Origin: Brooklawnia sp032229645
GTDB lineage: Bacteria; Actinomycetota; Actinomycetes; Propionibacteriales; Propionibacteriaceae
Length of the DNA: 64,000 nt
Assembly (NCBI GenBank): GCA_963722295.1
Contig: CAVRLB010000010.1
Span: 248,001-312,000, forward strand
Direction: 5' to 3'
The translations under genes and the position numbers were made by a program. The first letter of the stretch is position 1. The number at the start of each line of letters is the position of its first letter. Under the pieces are notes generated by a model. The model had not been told where the DNA came from, did no database searches, and saw nothing but the letters and a program-made list of their open reading frames with translations. Shown one piece after another: positions 1 to 9,278 of this stretch.

Positions 1-282
1 CTCGAAGACCTTATCGTCGGGGCTCAGCGCGTCCCGGTCGCCGGACACGACCGCACGGATCTCGGCAAGATAGCGCTGGCGGTCCGCGGGCAGCCAGGGG
101 AACTCCAGTGCCCGAATCGACTCGTCGGGAGTATGCCCACCGGGAACGAACTTCTGGCCCCGTGAGACCGGTAGGACATCGATACCCCGCTCGCGCAACT
201 GCGCCGCGCTCGAGGCGAAGATCGCCTCGTCGCCGACGTGGTAGACGGCCTGGTCTATGTCGCAGAGCAGGGCGACGCGCAT
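1..282 (-). CDS. Polysaccharide pyruvyl transferase-like protein, N-terminal part (cut by window edge)
   Basis: The first 94 codons are visible; the rest lies beyond the left edge. The protein opens MRVALLCDIDQAVYHVGDEA, and the GDEAIFASS stretch at about residues 17-25 resembles the N-terminal GDEA motif of the polysaccharide pyruvyl transferase (WcaK/CsaB-like) fold, in which a Rossmann-like strand precedes a nucleotide-sugar-type site. The start is supported by a strong GGAGGAG ribosome site 6 bases upstream of the ATG. It follows two envelope genes on the same strand after a 128-base gap, so a role in modifying an exported glycan is plausible. The family call is tentative because only the N-terminus is present. 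Confidence 0.55.
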   Translation of the reverse strand, partial: MRVALLCDIDQAVYHVGDEAIFASSAAQLRERGIDVLPVSRGQKFVPGGHTPDESIRALEFPWLPADRQRYLAEIRAVVSGDRDALSPDDKVFE

Positions 283-410
283 GAAATCTCCTCCAGTAGC
301 AAACCGTTCGCTCGCGCTTCGCGGCGATCGATGTCGGCGGCGTGCAGCTGCGGCCGGGAATTGGTGACAGTCTATAGGATCCGCTGGCAACGCCACATGC
401 GTCACCCTTG

Positions 411-1613
411 CTAGACCTTGATGAAGAAGCGCTTGCGGTACATCGCCCACAAGATCACGAAGAGCACGCCGAACGCGATCGTGTACCTGACGAAGGGGTA
501 CCAGTCACCGGTGAACGTCCCCAATCCGTCGGCAAAGACGTCTCCGATCAGCTTGAAATCGAAGGTATGCCAGGCGACGTAGGCAAAGATCGAGTTGGCG
601 CCGATGATGATCAGCCAGCGTGCCCAAATCGCGAACTTCCAGACATCTATCACCAGATAGAACAGCGCCAGAAGCAGGTAGCAAAGTCCGCCCGAGAAGA
701 GCGCGAATGAACCCGTCCAGATCTTCTTGATGATCGGGTGAACGGGATTCCATGCCAGACCTAGGGCGATCAACCCCGCTCCGGCCGCGGTCAGCGTCAG
801 CAGCTTGGTGGTCTGCTTGGCATTCATCCGTAGCAGATAGCCGGCGAAGACACCCAGCATCACGGTTACAGTGAAGTTCAGGCCGCTCAGTACCCAGGTG
901 TAGTAACTGTCCTGCTCGCGCATTGATCCGAGGACGATCTCGTCGATGAATAGAGCAGCATTGCCATCGGGCGAGTAATCGCCGGCACCGAACCCGGGCA
1001 CCTGGAGGGTTTCCATCACCCACCAGTAGATCCCTGTCAGCGCCGCGGTGGCGAGTACCTGGGCACGAACCGGCAGATACAGCACAAAGATCACGGCGAC
1101 GAGGTAACCGACCGCGATCGCCTGCAGGGTGTTGTCGAAGATGATGAACTCATCGGGGTCATAGGTCAGCAGATTGCCCTGCACTACCATGCCGAGAATC
1201 CAAAGAATGACGAAGCGCTTCAGTATATGCGGCCACTGAGATGCCCTCGACGCACCTTCACCGAGCCGCTTCGCGAAGGCAAACGGGATGGAGACACCTG
1301 CCAGCAGCAGGAAGAGCGGCATGACGATGTCCCAGAAATGGAAGCCGCTCCACTCCACGTGGTCGAGTTGCACGTTGATCGCGGCCGTCACCGGAGACTG
1401 TAACGGAATGTGGAGGGCGCTTATGATATCGACCCCGCCGATGATCAAGAACATGTCGAAACCACGTAACGCGTCCACCGACTTCAAGCGTTCCGACGTG
1501 AACTCTCCGGACCCGACTCGGGCGGCTTCCAAGCGAGCCAAAGGCCCCCTGGCGGTGGAGGCGCCCGTTGGCGTCGTAACGAGCGCCCTGCGGGGCTCAT
1601 TCGTCACTATCAT
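411..1613 (-). CDS. Membrane acyltransferase, DUF5009 / heparan-alpha-glucosaminide N-acetyltransferase-like
   Basis: A 400-residue multi-pass membrane protein. After a soluble N-terminal tail of about 40 residues it carries SVDALRGFDMFLIIGG, the signature of the DUF1624/DUF5009 group related to lysosomal HGSNAT, which moves acetyl groups across a membrane to sugars. About ten hydrophobic segments follow and the protein ends in a short basic tail (MYRKRFFIKV). The ATG has GGGAGGG just upstream. It starts 27 bases after the stop of the DUF6541 gene, so the two are probably cotranscribed. Context suggests acylation of an envelope polysaccharide; the acceptor cannot be read from sequence. Confidence 0.75.
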   Translation of the reverse strand: MIVTNEPRRALVTTPTGASTARGPLARLEAARVGSGEFTSERLKSVDALRGFDMFLIIGGVDIISALHIPLQSPVTAAINVQLDHVEWSGFHFWDIVMPLFLLLAGVSIPFAFAKRLGEGASRASQWPHILKRFVILWILGMVVQGNLLTYDPDEFIIFDNTLQAIAVGYLVAVIFVLYLPVRAQVLATAALTGIYWWVMETLQVPGFGAGDYSPDGNAALFIDEIVLGSMREQDSYYTWVLSGLNFTVTVMLGVFAGYLLRMNAKQTTKLLTLTAAGAGLIALGLAWNPVHPIIKKIWTGSFALFSGGLCYLLLALFYLVIDVWKFAIWARWLIIIGANSIFAYVAWHTFDFKLIGDVFADGLGTFTGDWYPFVRYTIAFGVLFVILWAMYRKRFFIKV

Positions 1614-1640
1614 CCACCCTCCCGGGAATATCTGCGATCT

Positions 1641-3635
1641 CTAATTGCACGCAACCACACGATAGAGCGCGGCATTCCCCTGCTGGAAGGCCAACTCGAA
1701 ACCCGGGTTGCCCGCCAGACCGTACCAGCCCGGATAGACTCGGTCTTCGTTGTTGATGAACCGATCATTGCCGAAGTCAAGGACCCAATCTACGCTCAAA
1801 TCCCGGATCGCTGGGCACACCTCCGGATCATCAGAGGCCGCGCTGAGATGATCGATGAGAACTTGGGTGTCCTGGTTCGGCGGATCGGTCACGTGCACCG
1901 CCGTGGTCTGACGACCGGTAAGTGCATAGACCATCGAAGCACCCGTCCAGGGATTGACCGCGATGACATCGTCCGGGTCGGTCAGCTGTTCGACTATCTT
2001 GAGCACTGCGAACTCGTCCGAATCGACCAACGGCGATTCCGGCGTGATCTCGTAGGTGCCGCGCACCCAGTCCAGCATTTCGGTCTTTGCGGGACTGAAC
2101 TGCGTAGTCGCTATCAGAAGGCTAGCTGCCGCAATCGCGATCACGCCATCCAGACGGCTCGGAGCCGGCCCGCGCCTGCGGCTGACCGCGTGCTTGAGGA
2201 TCTCCGCCAGCCACGTCAGACCAAGGGCTGCTAGCGCTACTGCGGTGATCGGCAGCATCGCGGCTAACCGGTAGGCGTCGTTGTACCACGGCCCGACCAC
2301 AATCGTACGCAATCGGCCGATTCCCTCCGATCCCCCCACGAGCCACAAGAAGCAGAGTGCAAGATGCGCGCCCAATAGCCACCACTGGCGGCCTGTCCAG
2401 ATGACCGCCACGATGCCCACCAGCGTGAGCAGTGTGGCCATCCAGATAGCCGCCGGAATCAGCGGTGAGACCGTGGCGGCCTCGATCAAGGCCCCCAGAA
2501 AGGTCTGTGGCGGTCCCCAGACCGACGCGGACGCCGGAGGCCGCAGGACTTTGAAAGCAACAGCCGCAATGACAAGCCAACCGATGAATGCGAGGACCCG
2601 CCACCACAGGTTCTTCGTCCAGTCGCCCCCGCGAATGGCGCGGAGTACCGGTGGGAGCGCCCAGAAGGCGATCAACACCGAGCCGAGGACGCAGATCAGC
2701 GTCACTGTCGCGTTGGGATGCGCGAGGGTCACGGCCACCATTCCAAGTATGCCTGCCAGCAAGGTGGGAACCAGCGGCAACCTCGGCCCCTCGCCAAGGT
2801 CGAGCAGACTGATGGCCAGCGCCAGTACGGACGGAAGCAGACAAATTGCAAGAAGGTTCGGATAGAGCACCCCGAAGCCAACCAGCAGATACGGGAACGC
2901 ACCGAAACTCGCGACTATCACGCCGGTACCCAAGGTTCCCACGGCGCTCGGCGGCAACACGCGAGAGATCAGACTCAAGCAGCTGAGGGGCCAGACAACC
3001 GCAACCGTGACGATGATGAGTGCATTCGTTGCGATCATCGCCTGATGGGAACCCATCGTCAGCAACGTCAGCGACGCAAGATCGTGCCACGCCGCTGGAT
3101 AGAATGCCTCACTACCGGTCATCGACAATTCCAGCACCGAGCCCACACGGTGCTGCACCATCCACTGCACCAAGTTCAGATGGAAGACATTGTCGTAGGT
3201 TTGCGAGAAGTTCATGGGCGATCCGAGCATGCGCAGCGAATCGATCGTCAGCAGGAATGCGGCCAGAGCTCCTGAGGCGACCAGCCAACCCCAATGCACC
3301 GGAGCGGGATCGGGTGGCTGATTGTAGAGCCTCGGCCACCGCCTGGCGAGTAGAAGTCGCAGTCCGAACACCGCCAGCGCTGCGATGACTACCACGATCA
3401 GCACCGGCAGCGGACCCCAGCCGACACCGATGAATCCAGCAACAACCGCGGCGCCGCTGATGAGCCCCACGCTGCTCAAGGGCGCCAGGCCAACAGCGGT
3501 ACGAGCACGCATACCAGAAGCCCAGTTGAATGCGAACCCAGGAATGAGCACGACTGCCAGAGTCACGACGACACTTGGCACAATGGACCACCACATCCGG
3601 GGCCAGCCTCTCTCGATCGAACGGGATCGCGCCAT
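1641..3635 (-). CDS. Large polytopic membrane protein, DUF6541 family
   Basis: A 664-residue protein with about a dozen hydrophobic segments in the first 480 residues and a soluble, probably external, C-terminal domain of roughly 150 residues. The layout and the opening (two helices, then a long GxxxG-rich membrane core) match the actinobacterial DUF6541 family, whose members sit among glycosyltransferase genes and look like GT-C type enzymes; no catalytic acidic motif could be assigned with confidence here. The start has only a weak ribosome site, so a start further downstream is possible. It is divergent from galE across 131 bases and leads the acyltransferase gene. Confidence 0.65.
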   Translation of the reverse strand: MARSRSIERGWPRMWWSIVPSVVVTLAVVLIPGFAFNWASGMRARTAVGLAPLSSVGLISGAAVVAGFIGVGWGPLPVLIVVVIAALAVFGLRLLLARRWPRLYNQPPDPAPVHWGWLVASGALAAFLLTIDSLRMLGSPMNFSQTYDNVFHLNLVQWMVQHRVGSVLELSMTGSEAFYPAAWHDLASLTLLTMGSHQAMIATNALIIVTVAVVWPLSCLSLISRVLPPSAVGTLGTGVIVASFGAFPYLLVGFGVLYPNLLAICLLPSVLALAISLLDLGEGPRLPLVPTLLAGILGMVAVTLAHPNATVTLICVLGSVLIAFWALPPVLRAIRGGDWTKNLWWRVLAFIGWLVIAAVAFKVLRPPASASVWGPPQTFLGALIEAATVSPLIPAAIWMATLLTLVGIVAVIWTGRQWWLLGAHLALCFLWLVGGSEGIGRLRTIVVGPWYNDAYRLAAMLPITAVALAALGLTWLAEILKHAVSRRRGPAPSRLDGVIAIAAASLLIATTQFSPAKTEMLDWVRGTYEITPESPLVDSDEFAVLKIVEQLTDPDDVIAVNPWTGASMVYALTGRQTTAVHVTDPPNQDTQVLIDHLSAASDDPEVCPAIRDLSVDWVLDFGNDRFINNEDRVYPGWYGLAGNPGFELAFQQGNAALYRVVACN

Positions 3636-3766
3636 AGTCTATCCGGCGCGGCAACGAAACCGGTTCTCAGCGACCAGAGCACGGCCACCAGTCGCCTCAA
3701 GCACTAATCTTGGTTTCACAGGTGTGTCCACCAGGCGCACCTGCGCATCCTGAGGAGATCTGATCC

Positions 3767-4747
3767 ATGAGCGTTTTGGTAGTTGGCGGAGCAGGGTACA
3801 TCGGAGCACATGTCGCACGGTTACTGCAAGACGCAGGTGTCGAAGTCGTGGTGGTCGACGACCTATCGAGTTCGTCCAAGGAACGAGTCGGCGATGCCAG
3901 TTTGATAGAACTCGATATCTCAGGCCCAGAAGCCACGGACGCGATCGCCCGGGTGATCCGCGAGCACGCCGTCGACGCCGTAATTCATTTCGCGGCCAAG
4001 AAGCAGGTCAGTGAATCGGTAGCACGGCCGCTCTACTACTACCGACAGAACATTGGCGGCCTGGTGAACGTGCTCGACGCGATGGAGCGCGAGAACGTAA
4101 AGAAGATGATCTTCTCGTCATCGGCGGCGGTCTATGGCGAACCAGACGAGACAGTCGTGCTGGAAGACTCTCGAACTGCACCGATCAACCCCTACGGCGA
4201 GACGAAGCTGATCGGCGAGTGGATCCTGGCCGACTGCGAGCGCGCGTGGGGCTTGAAGTGGGTTGCGCTGCGCTACTTCAATGTCTCGGGCGCGGGTTGG
4301 CCCGAACTGGGCGATTCAGCGGTAATGAACCTGATTCCGATGGTGCTCGACAGGTTGGCACGCGGCGAAGCTCCGCGCGTGTTCGGCGACGACTACGACA
4401 CTCCCGACGGCACCTGCATCCGCGACTACGTTCATGTGAAAGACTTGGCCGCCGCCCATGTCGCCGCGATCACGGCGCTGGACGGCGAGTTGACATCTCA
4501 CCAGTTCAACGTCGGCACAGGCACAGGCTCATCGGTGAAAGAGGTCATCGACGCGATCGCCGAAGCTTCCGGACTCGACGCCACCCCGATCATTGAGCAG
4601 CGCCGCGCGGGTGACCCGCCGAAGCTTATTGCGAACGCCGACCGCATCGCCGATGAGATGGACTTCGAGGCCCACCTCGGTCTCACCGACATCGTGAACT
4701 CGGCCTGGGAGGCTTGGCAGGCCGGCCCGAACCGCATCGACAAGTAA
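3767..4747 (+). CDS. galE: UDP-glucose 4-epimerase
   Basis: 326 residues, the normal GalE length. It interconverts UDP-glucose and UDP-galactose in the cytoplasm using bound NAD. The N-terminal Rossmann motif is GGAGYIGAH (residues 7-15), the serine-rich strand FSSSAAVYG (116-124) supplies the catalytic serine, and the SDR pair is Y143 and K147 in NPYGETK. The C-terminal half has the usual YNVG/FNVGTGTG region (FNVGTGTG). A GGAG ribosome site precedes the ATG. It stands alone on the plus strand between minus-strand envelope genes and ends at a strong hairpin. It would supply UDP-galactose for the glycan made by neighbouring genes. Confidence 0.92.
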   Translation: MSVLVVGGAGYIGAHVARLLQDAGVEVVVVDDLSSSSKERVGDASLIELDISGPEATDAIARVIREHAVDAVIHFAAKKQVSESVARPLYYYRQNIGGLVNVLDAMERENVKKMIFSSSAAVYGEPDETVVLEDSRTAPINPYGETKLIGEWILADCERAWGLKWVALRYFNVSGAGWPELGDSAVMNLIPMVLDRLARGEAPRVFGDDYDTPDGTCIRDYVHVKDLAAAHVAAITALDGELTSHQFNVGTGTGSSVKEVIDAIAEASGLDATPIIEQRRAGDPPKLIANADRIADEMDFEAHLGLTDIVNSAWEAWQAGPNRIDK

Positions 4748-4774
4748 GGGGCGATTCCCCGTCAACGCCAGAGG

Positions 4775-4817
4775 AACCGTGTAGCCAACCAGTCGAGTCA
4801 TGGTTGGCTACACGGTT
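4775..4817. terminator. Bidirectional terminator hairpin between galE and the DUF2304 gene
   Basis: Perfect 16-base inverted repeat, AACCGTGTAGCCAACC at 4775-4790 and its complement at 4802-4817, with an 11-base loop. It lies between two convergent genes, so it probably ends transcription from both sides. There is no long T tract, which is usual for high-GC actinobacteria. Confidence 0.75.
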
Positions 4818-4838
4818 CTGTACAGAGGTCAGCCGACC

Positions 4839-5213
4839 TCAGTTGTCATTGGCCAGTCGCCTGCCTGCCTCGGCGGCAGGCTCGGCATCGTGGATTGCGA
4901 TGCGTCGCGCCAGTGCCGTAAACCGTCGATCGCTGTCGGCATGCCGTGACTTCGACGTCATGGAATGGCTGATGAAGACAACGACGAGACCATAAAGTAG
5001 CAGATCAGTGCCTCGACCCACTCCTACCAGGCCCGCAAGCCAGCTCAGCCAGCTGGGAAAGATGACAGCGGCAATTGCCGCGAACAGCAACAGCAGATAT
5101 GTCAACCGGCGGATGGCCAACGGCCGTGCACCTTTGCGAGGCACCAGCAGAATGGTCATCAATATGATCAAGGCAGCGATGAGCAGCACCTTGATGACGA
5201 TCTGATCACCCAT
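4839..5213 (-). CDS. DUF2304 membrane protein
   Basis: About 124 residues from the chosen start MGDQIVIKVLL. Three hydrophobic segments (about residues 4-22, 34-50 and 62-80) are followed by a polar C-terminal tail rich in Arg and Ala. This is the DUF2304 pattern, a small protein typically encoded next to a GT2 polyprenyl-phosphate sugar transferase. The start 8 bases after the GT2 stop is preferred over an upstream in-frame ATG that would overlap the GT2 gene by about 45 bases. It probably acts with that glycosyltransferase at the membrane, perhaps as partner or anchor; the exact role is unknown. Confidence 0.75.
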   Translation of the reverse strand: MGDQIVIKVLLIAALIILMTILLVPRKGARPLAIRRLTYLLLLFAAIAAVIFPSWLSWLAGLVGVGRGTDLLLYGLVVVFISHSMTSKSRHADSDRRFTALARRIAIHDAEPAAEAGRRLANDN

Positions 5214-5221
5214 GATGCCGC

Positions 5222-5893
5222 CTACCGATCCAAGAGGAGTTCGTTGAGAATGTTGACCGAGTTCCACAAGGATTGGCCCTTGGCCCGTGAGTAGTCGGTA
5301 TAGACGATGTGCACCGGCTCCTCGGCATAGCGAAGATCGTGTCGCGCAATCTCCTGAAGGATCTCCGAGCCATGAGCCATGCGATTCTGCCGGATCTGAA
5401 TCTGCTCGGCAGCCGAACGCGTAAGGGCCCTGAGACCGTTGTGGGTATCGGTGACTTTGAGCCGAGTTGTGATCCGCTCGAACATCACGGCTGCCTTGAG
5501 CACGATCCGTTTCATGAAACCGGCCTCGATCTTGGAGTCCAAGAACCGCGATCCGAGGATGACGTCGAGGTTCTCGGTGCGCAGGCGCTCAACCATCCTC
5601 TGAGCATCTTCTGTGCGGTGCTGTCCATCCGAATCGAAGGTCACGACATACTTCATCTCGGGGTCGCCGAGTACATAGCCGATGCCGGTCTGCAGAGCAG
5701 CACCCTGGCCCAGATTGACCGGATGAGTGACCACGACCGCGCCGGCTTCTCGGGCAACCTCCCCAGAATTGTCGGCCGAACCGTCGTCCACACACACGAT
5801 CTTGCTGAATGTCTCGCGTGCGTGACGGATGACATCGCCTACGACGGTACCTTCGTTGTATAGCGGGACGACCAACCAGGTGTCAGTATTCAC
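5222..5893 (-). CDS. Family 2 glycosyltransferase, dolichyl-phosphate-sugar synthase-like
   Basis: 223 residues, a single GT-A domain without membrane segments. Motifs seen are VPLYNEG at 9-15, VDDGSADNS at 35-43 for nucleotide binding, and DSDGQH at 87-92, the DxD-type metal site. This is the DPM1-like class that transfers a sugar from a nucleotide to polyprenyl phosphate on the cytoplasmic face. It is followed by the DUF2304 gene 8 bases on, a common pairing. A GtrA-type protein encoded nearby at 9642-10091 could act on the resulting lipid-linked sugar. The sugar is not predictable from sequence. Confidence 0.85.
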   Translation of the reverse strand: MNTDTWLVVPLYNEGTVVGDVIRHARETFSKIVCVDDGSADNSGEVAREAGAVVVTHPVNLGQGAALQTGIGYVLGDPEMKYVVTFDSDGQHRTEDAQRMVERLRTENLDVILGSRFLDSKIEAGFMKRIVLKAAVMFERITTRLKVTDTHNGLRALTRSAAEQIQIRQNRMAHGSEILQEIARHDLRYAEEPVHIVYTDYSRAKGQSLWNSVNILNELLLDR

Positions 5894-5973
5894 TAAGTTC
5901 CCTCAATCATCTTCGTTCATGCGGCAGTCTATCGTCCCCCGAGAGCACAGCAGCATCAGCCCAGGCAAATCTT

Positions 5974-6011
5974 GAATCCACCGACCCGCCCGTAGGGGGA
6001 TCGGTGGATTC
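5974..6011 (-). terminator. Terminator hairpin after the beta-propeller lipoprotein gene
   Basis: GAATCCACCGA at 5974-5984 pairs with TCGGTGGATTC at 6001-6011, an 11-base perfect stem with a C/G-rich 16-base loop. It lies 30 bases past the stop of the minus-strand lipoprotein gene. Confidence 0.65.
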
Positions 6012-6042
6012 AGGACGAATCTAGGGCCGGGCGCCTCGCTGG

Positions 6043-7146
6043 TCAGGCCAGGTGGTAAAGGACTCCGTCACCGGCCTCATTCGACCCGGTCACAAAGACA
6101 TCACCGGAAGCCGGATCGATGGTCATGGCGGTCAGACCGGGCCCCACGTCGATCTTGCCGAGCACGGTGTCGGAATTCGTATCGATCACCATCACCGAAT
6201 TCAACGCGATGACATAGATGACCCCCGCCTCGGGAGCAACGACCAGGTCGGAGGTGCCGCCCTCGACCTGGACGGTCTTGCTGATATCCATCGCGTCCAG
6301 ATCGATGATAGAGACGGAGGCATCGCCGGCGTTGCTGACATATGCGCGGCGAGCAGCCGAATCGATCACGATCTTCGCAGGGTTGGCCCGCACCCCGATC
6401 GCGCTGGTGGCCAGCTGTGCCTCGGGATCAATGATTGACACGGTGCCGGCCACTTGGTTCACCACATAAACCAATCCGGTTGCCTGGTCGACGGCGATAC
6501 CACTCGGACGCTCACCCACCGGCGAGGTCCAGACCACCGTCTGAGACTCAACATCAATGGCCGACACGGTGTTGCTGACGCTGTTGACCGCGTAAACCAT
6601 CGCGCCGTCGGGGCTCACTGCAACGGCGACCGGGCGCTCACCCACTGCCACCTGTGCCGCAATTGTCGCCTCGCCGTCAGCCAGATCGACGAAGCTCACC
6701 GTATCGGCGCCACTATTCGCCACGTACGCCCGTCCGCCAGCGACCGCTATACCGCGCGGGCTCTCGCCGACGGTGACCACAGCGACTCTTTCCTGTGTCG
6801 CAGGATCGTTCGCGGTCAAGGTGCCTTCGAAACGGTGTGAGATGAGCACATTCCCGCTGGCCTCATCGAATTCCACAGCGACCGGGTGCCGGTCGACCGC
6901 ATAGCTGCCGACTACCTGCGTCGCATAGTCGACCGAGGCATCGACATCCAGCGGAGCGATCGTTTCCCTGGCCGGTGCCGATGACTCAGCCGACGGGGCG
7001 GCCGAATTGGACGTGGGCGGCTCAGCGGTAGTCGTCTGGGGAGAGCAGGCACCCAACACGATTGCCGATCCCAGGGCCGCAGCCATCAGAACAGGGGCGC
7101 TGGCCCAACCGCGCCGACCCTTAGGAATCTTCGTCTTGATCAACAT
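6043..7146 (-). CDS. YVTN-type beta-propeller surface lipoprotein
   Basis: 367 residues. A basic start and hydrophobic stretch end in the lipobox VLGAC, placing the lipidated cysteine at residue 34, followed by a Ser/Thr/Ala/Pro linker to about residue 70. The rest is six to seven repeats of about 42 residues with motifs like GESPRGIAV, GERPVAVAVSPDG and YVVNQVAGTVSIID, the YVTN propeller pattern. It should form a propeller on the outer face of the membrane. It starts 20 bases after the stop of the SLH-deacetylase gene, so the two are likely one transcript. Ligand unknown; an adhesion or scaffold role is possible. Confidence 0.85.
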   Translation of the reverse strand: MLIKTKIPKGRRGWASAPVLMAAALGSAIVLGACSPQTTTAEPPTSNSAAPSAESSAPARETIAPLDVDASVDYATQVVGSYAVDRHPVAVEFDEASGNVLISHRFEGTLTANDPATQERVAVVTVGESPRGIAVAGGRAYVANSGADTVSFVDLADGEATIAAQVAVGERPVAVAVSPDGAMVYAVNSVSNTVSAIDVESQTVVWTSPVGERPSGIAVDQATGLVYVVNQVAGTVSIIDPEAQLATSAIGVRANPAKIVIDSAARRAYVSNAGDASVSIIDLDAMDISKTVQVEGGTSDLVVAPEAGVIYVIALNSVMVIDTNSDTVLGKIDVGPGLTAMTIDPASGDVFVTGSNEAGDGVLYHLA

Positions 7147-7166
7147 TGTTCCTCCTCGGTGGTACG

Positions 7167-9278
7167 TTAACTCGGCCAGTGGTAAGTCGGGTTCGGATCG
7201 AAGTAGACCTCACCGGCTTCAGGCTCCTCACCCAGCAGCGCCGAGACGGTCACCAGTGTGTAGCCCTGGTCCTGCAGATCGGAAATGATCCCCGGCATTG
7301 CCTGAGCGGTGGCCGCAGTTAGCTGCCAAAGGCCGTTCTGGGACCGGCTGGAGCTGGTGACCCCGTCATGCATGAGCAGCACAGCATCACGCGAAGCGAT
7401 GTCAACGGTATCCCTACGCAGCTGGCTGGCATTGGTGTACTCGTAATCCCAGGTGTTGTCGGTCCACATAATCGTAGCCAGGCCGACATCACCTGCGGCC
7501 GCAGCGACATCCGGGTTGTAGTAGCCGTACGGCGGACGCCAGCTGGTCGGCCAGGGACCCACCGCCCACTCATAGACGTCTGCAGCGTGGTCGAGATCGT
7601 AGCGAACGTAGCTGGAGCCCTTCTCGGAATAGTAGATATGCTCCCAGCCGTGTAGGCCGACCTCCATGCCGGCTTCATACTTCTCGCGGCTCGCGTCCGG
7701 ATCCTTTTCAATGTTCACGCCGACGTCGTAGAAAGTCGCCTTCGCGCCTGCATCGACGAAAGCATCCTTCAGATCATCGCTGTAGTCGAGCGGCCCATCG
7801 TCAAAAGTGATCGCGATACATTTCAGCACGTCACAGTTATCGTCCGCAACGATCTCGAGGTCCAGATCCTTGGACGCTTTGTTCCCCTGAGTATCGGTGA
7901 CCGTAACGGTGATACCGAAGGTGTCATCATCGGTGGGGGTCCCCCAGATATCACCGTCGCCGTCGATGACCAGGCCACTGGGCAGGCCGGTCGCCGTCCA
8001 CTCGTAGCCCGAGCCGGTATTCGCTCCCGGCACTCCGCCCTGAGCGGTGACCCGCGCCGAATAGTCGGTGTTCAGAACGCCCATCGGCAGCGAATTGGTG
8101 GTGATGCTCAGCCGAGAGTTGATCCGCCAGTCGAGCCGGACCGATGCCCGCACGCCCTCGGCGTCTGTCACCTGGACGGTGATGAGACCCTGGCCGGCCT
8201 GCGTCGGAGTACCGGTCAGCTTGCCGTCGCTGGACAGCGATAGGCCTGCGGGCACGCCACTGGCAGTCCACTTGTACGGAGCGACACCGTTCTCGGCGAC
8301 GAAGGTCAGGCCGGGATAGGCACTGCCGACCACACCTGTGGGCACCGACTTGGTGGTGATCTCAAGCGCCGTGCTCGAGCTGGCGCTGACCCGAAGCGCG
8401 AGCGACTTCGACGTGGTGTTGCTCGCCGCATCGGTGACCGTCAGCTGGACGGTGCTATTGCCCTCGGTGGTCGGGGTGCCGCTGATGACACCTTCTGGCG
8501 AAATGCTGAGACCAGCTGGAAGACCGGTCGCCGACCAGGTGAAGGGAAGTTCGCTGCCACCGGAGGCGCGGAGTACTGCGGAGTATTGGGTGCCCTTGAC
8601 GGCGCCCGGCAGCCCGGCCGACTGGATCTCGAGCTCCGGGGGATTGGCCAGACGGTACATGAAGACAGCCATCATCTCGCGGGTGACAGGCTCCCACGGG
8701 TCGAAAGTACCATCATCGGCATTGTTCGCGATGCCCGTCTGGTAGACCCAGGACATCTCCTTGTAGAACTGCGTCGAAGGCTCGACGTCGTAGAAGAGCG
8801 AGAGTGTCGGAGGGGTATAGGCCGGCGTGCCGGCAACGCGGTACATGAACGCCGCCATGGCATCGCGATCGGTCTGATTCCACGGACGATAGGTGCCATC
8901 CGGCCAACCTGTGGAAATACCGGTGGACTTCATCCATGACATTTCTTTGTAGAACTGGATCGAAGTCGTGATGTCAGTGAAGGGCGAAGTGGCCGGGGCG
9001 GTGTACTCGGGGCTGCCCAGGTAGCGGTAGAAGAACGCTGCCATGGCATCGCGATCGACCTGCTGCGACGGTCGGTATGTGCCGTCATCCCAGCCCGTCG
9101 AAATGCCGGACGATTTCATCCAGGCAATCTCTTTATAATACGGGTGGCTGAGCGGCACATCAGAGAAGACGGGCTCCTCCGCATGAGCTGGGCTACTCAG
9201 CATCGACATGCATGCCACCAGGACCGCCACTAGTAGCGCGAGAACACTAGAGCGTTGCCTGCGACGAGGATTTTTCAT
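7167..9278 (-). CDS. Secreted modular protein: three SLH repeats, Ig-like domains, NodB polysaccharide deacetylase
   Basis: 703 residues. A signal peptide ends at PAHA-EE near residue 34. Three S-layer-homology-like repeats of about 58 residues follow (about 36-210), each with YKEI/M-WM, GWxDGTY and DAMAAFxYR motifs. Then come three putative Ig (He_PIG-like) domains marked by LPAGLSxSxxGxxxGTP (about 215-480). The C-terminal NodB domain has TFDDGP, HGWEH (the H-x3-H metal pair), RPPYGYYN, WTDNTWDY and LMHDG, so the catalytic set looks complete. It probably removes acetyl groups from a wall polymer. GGAGGAAG precedes the ATG. Confidence 0.88.
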   Translation of the reverse strand: MKNPRRRQRSSVLALLVAVLVACMSMLSSPAHAEEPVFSDVPLSHPYYKEIAWMKSSGISTGWDDGTYRPSQQVDRDAMAAFFYRYLGSPEYTAPATSPFTDITTSIQFYKEMSWMKSTGISTGWPDGTYRPWNQTDRDAMAAFMYRVAGTPAYTPPTLSLFYDVEPSTQFYKEMSWVYQTGIANNADDGTFDPWEPVTREMMAVFMYRLANPPELEIQSAGLPGAVKGTQYSAVLRASGGSELPFTWSATGLPAGLSISPEGVISGTPTTEGNSTVQLTVTDAASNTTSKSLALRVSASSSTALEITTKSVPTGVVGSAYPGLTFVAENGVAPYKWTASGVPAGLSLSSDGKLTGTPTQAGQGLITVQVTDAEGVRASVRLDWRINSRLSITTNSLPMGVLNTDYSARVTAQGGVPGANTGSGYEWTATGLPSGLVIDGDGDIWGTPTDDDTFGITVTVTDTQGNKASKDLDLEIVADDNCDVLKCIAITFDDGPLDYSDDLKDAFVDAGAKATFYDVGVNIEKDPDASREKYEAGMEVGLHGWEHIYYSEKGSSYVRYDLDHAADVYEWAVGPWPTSWRPPYGYYNPDVAAAAGDVGLATIMWTDNTWDYEYTNASQLRRDTVDIASRDAVLLMHDGVTSSSRSQNGLWQLTAATAQAMPGIISDLQDQGYTLVTVSALLGEEPEAGEVYFDPNPTYHWPS

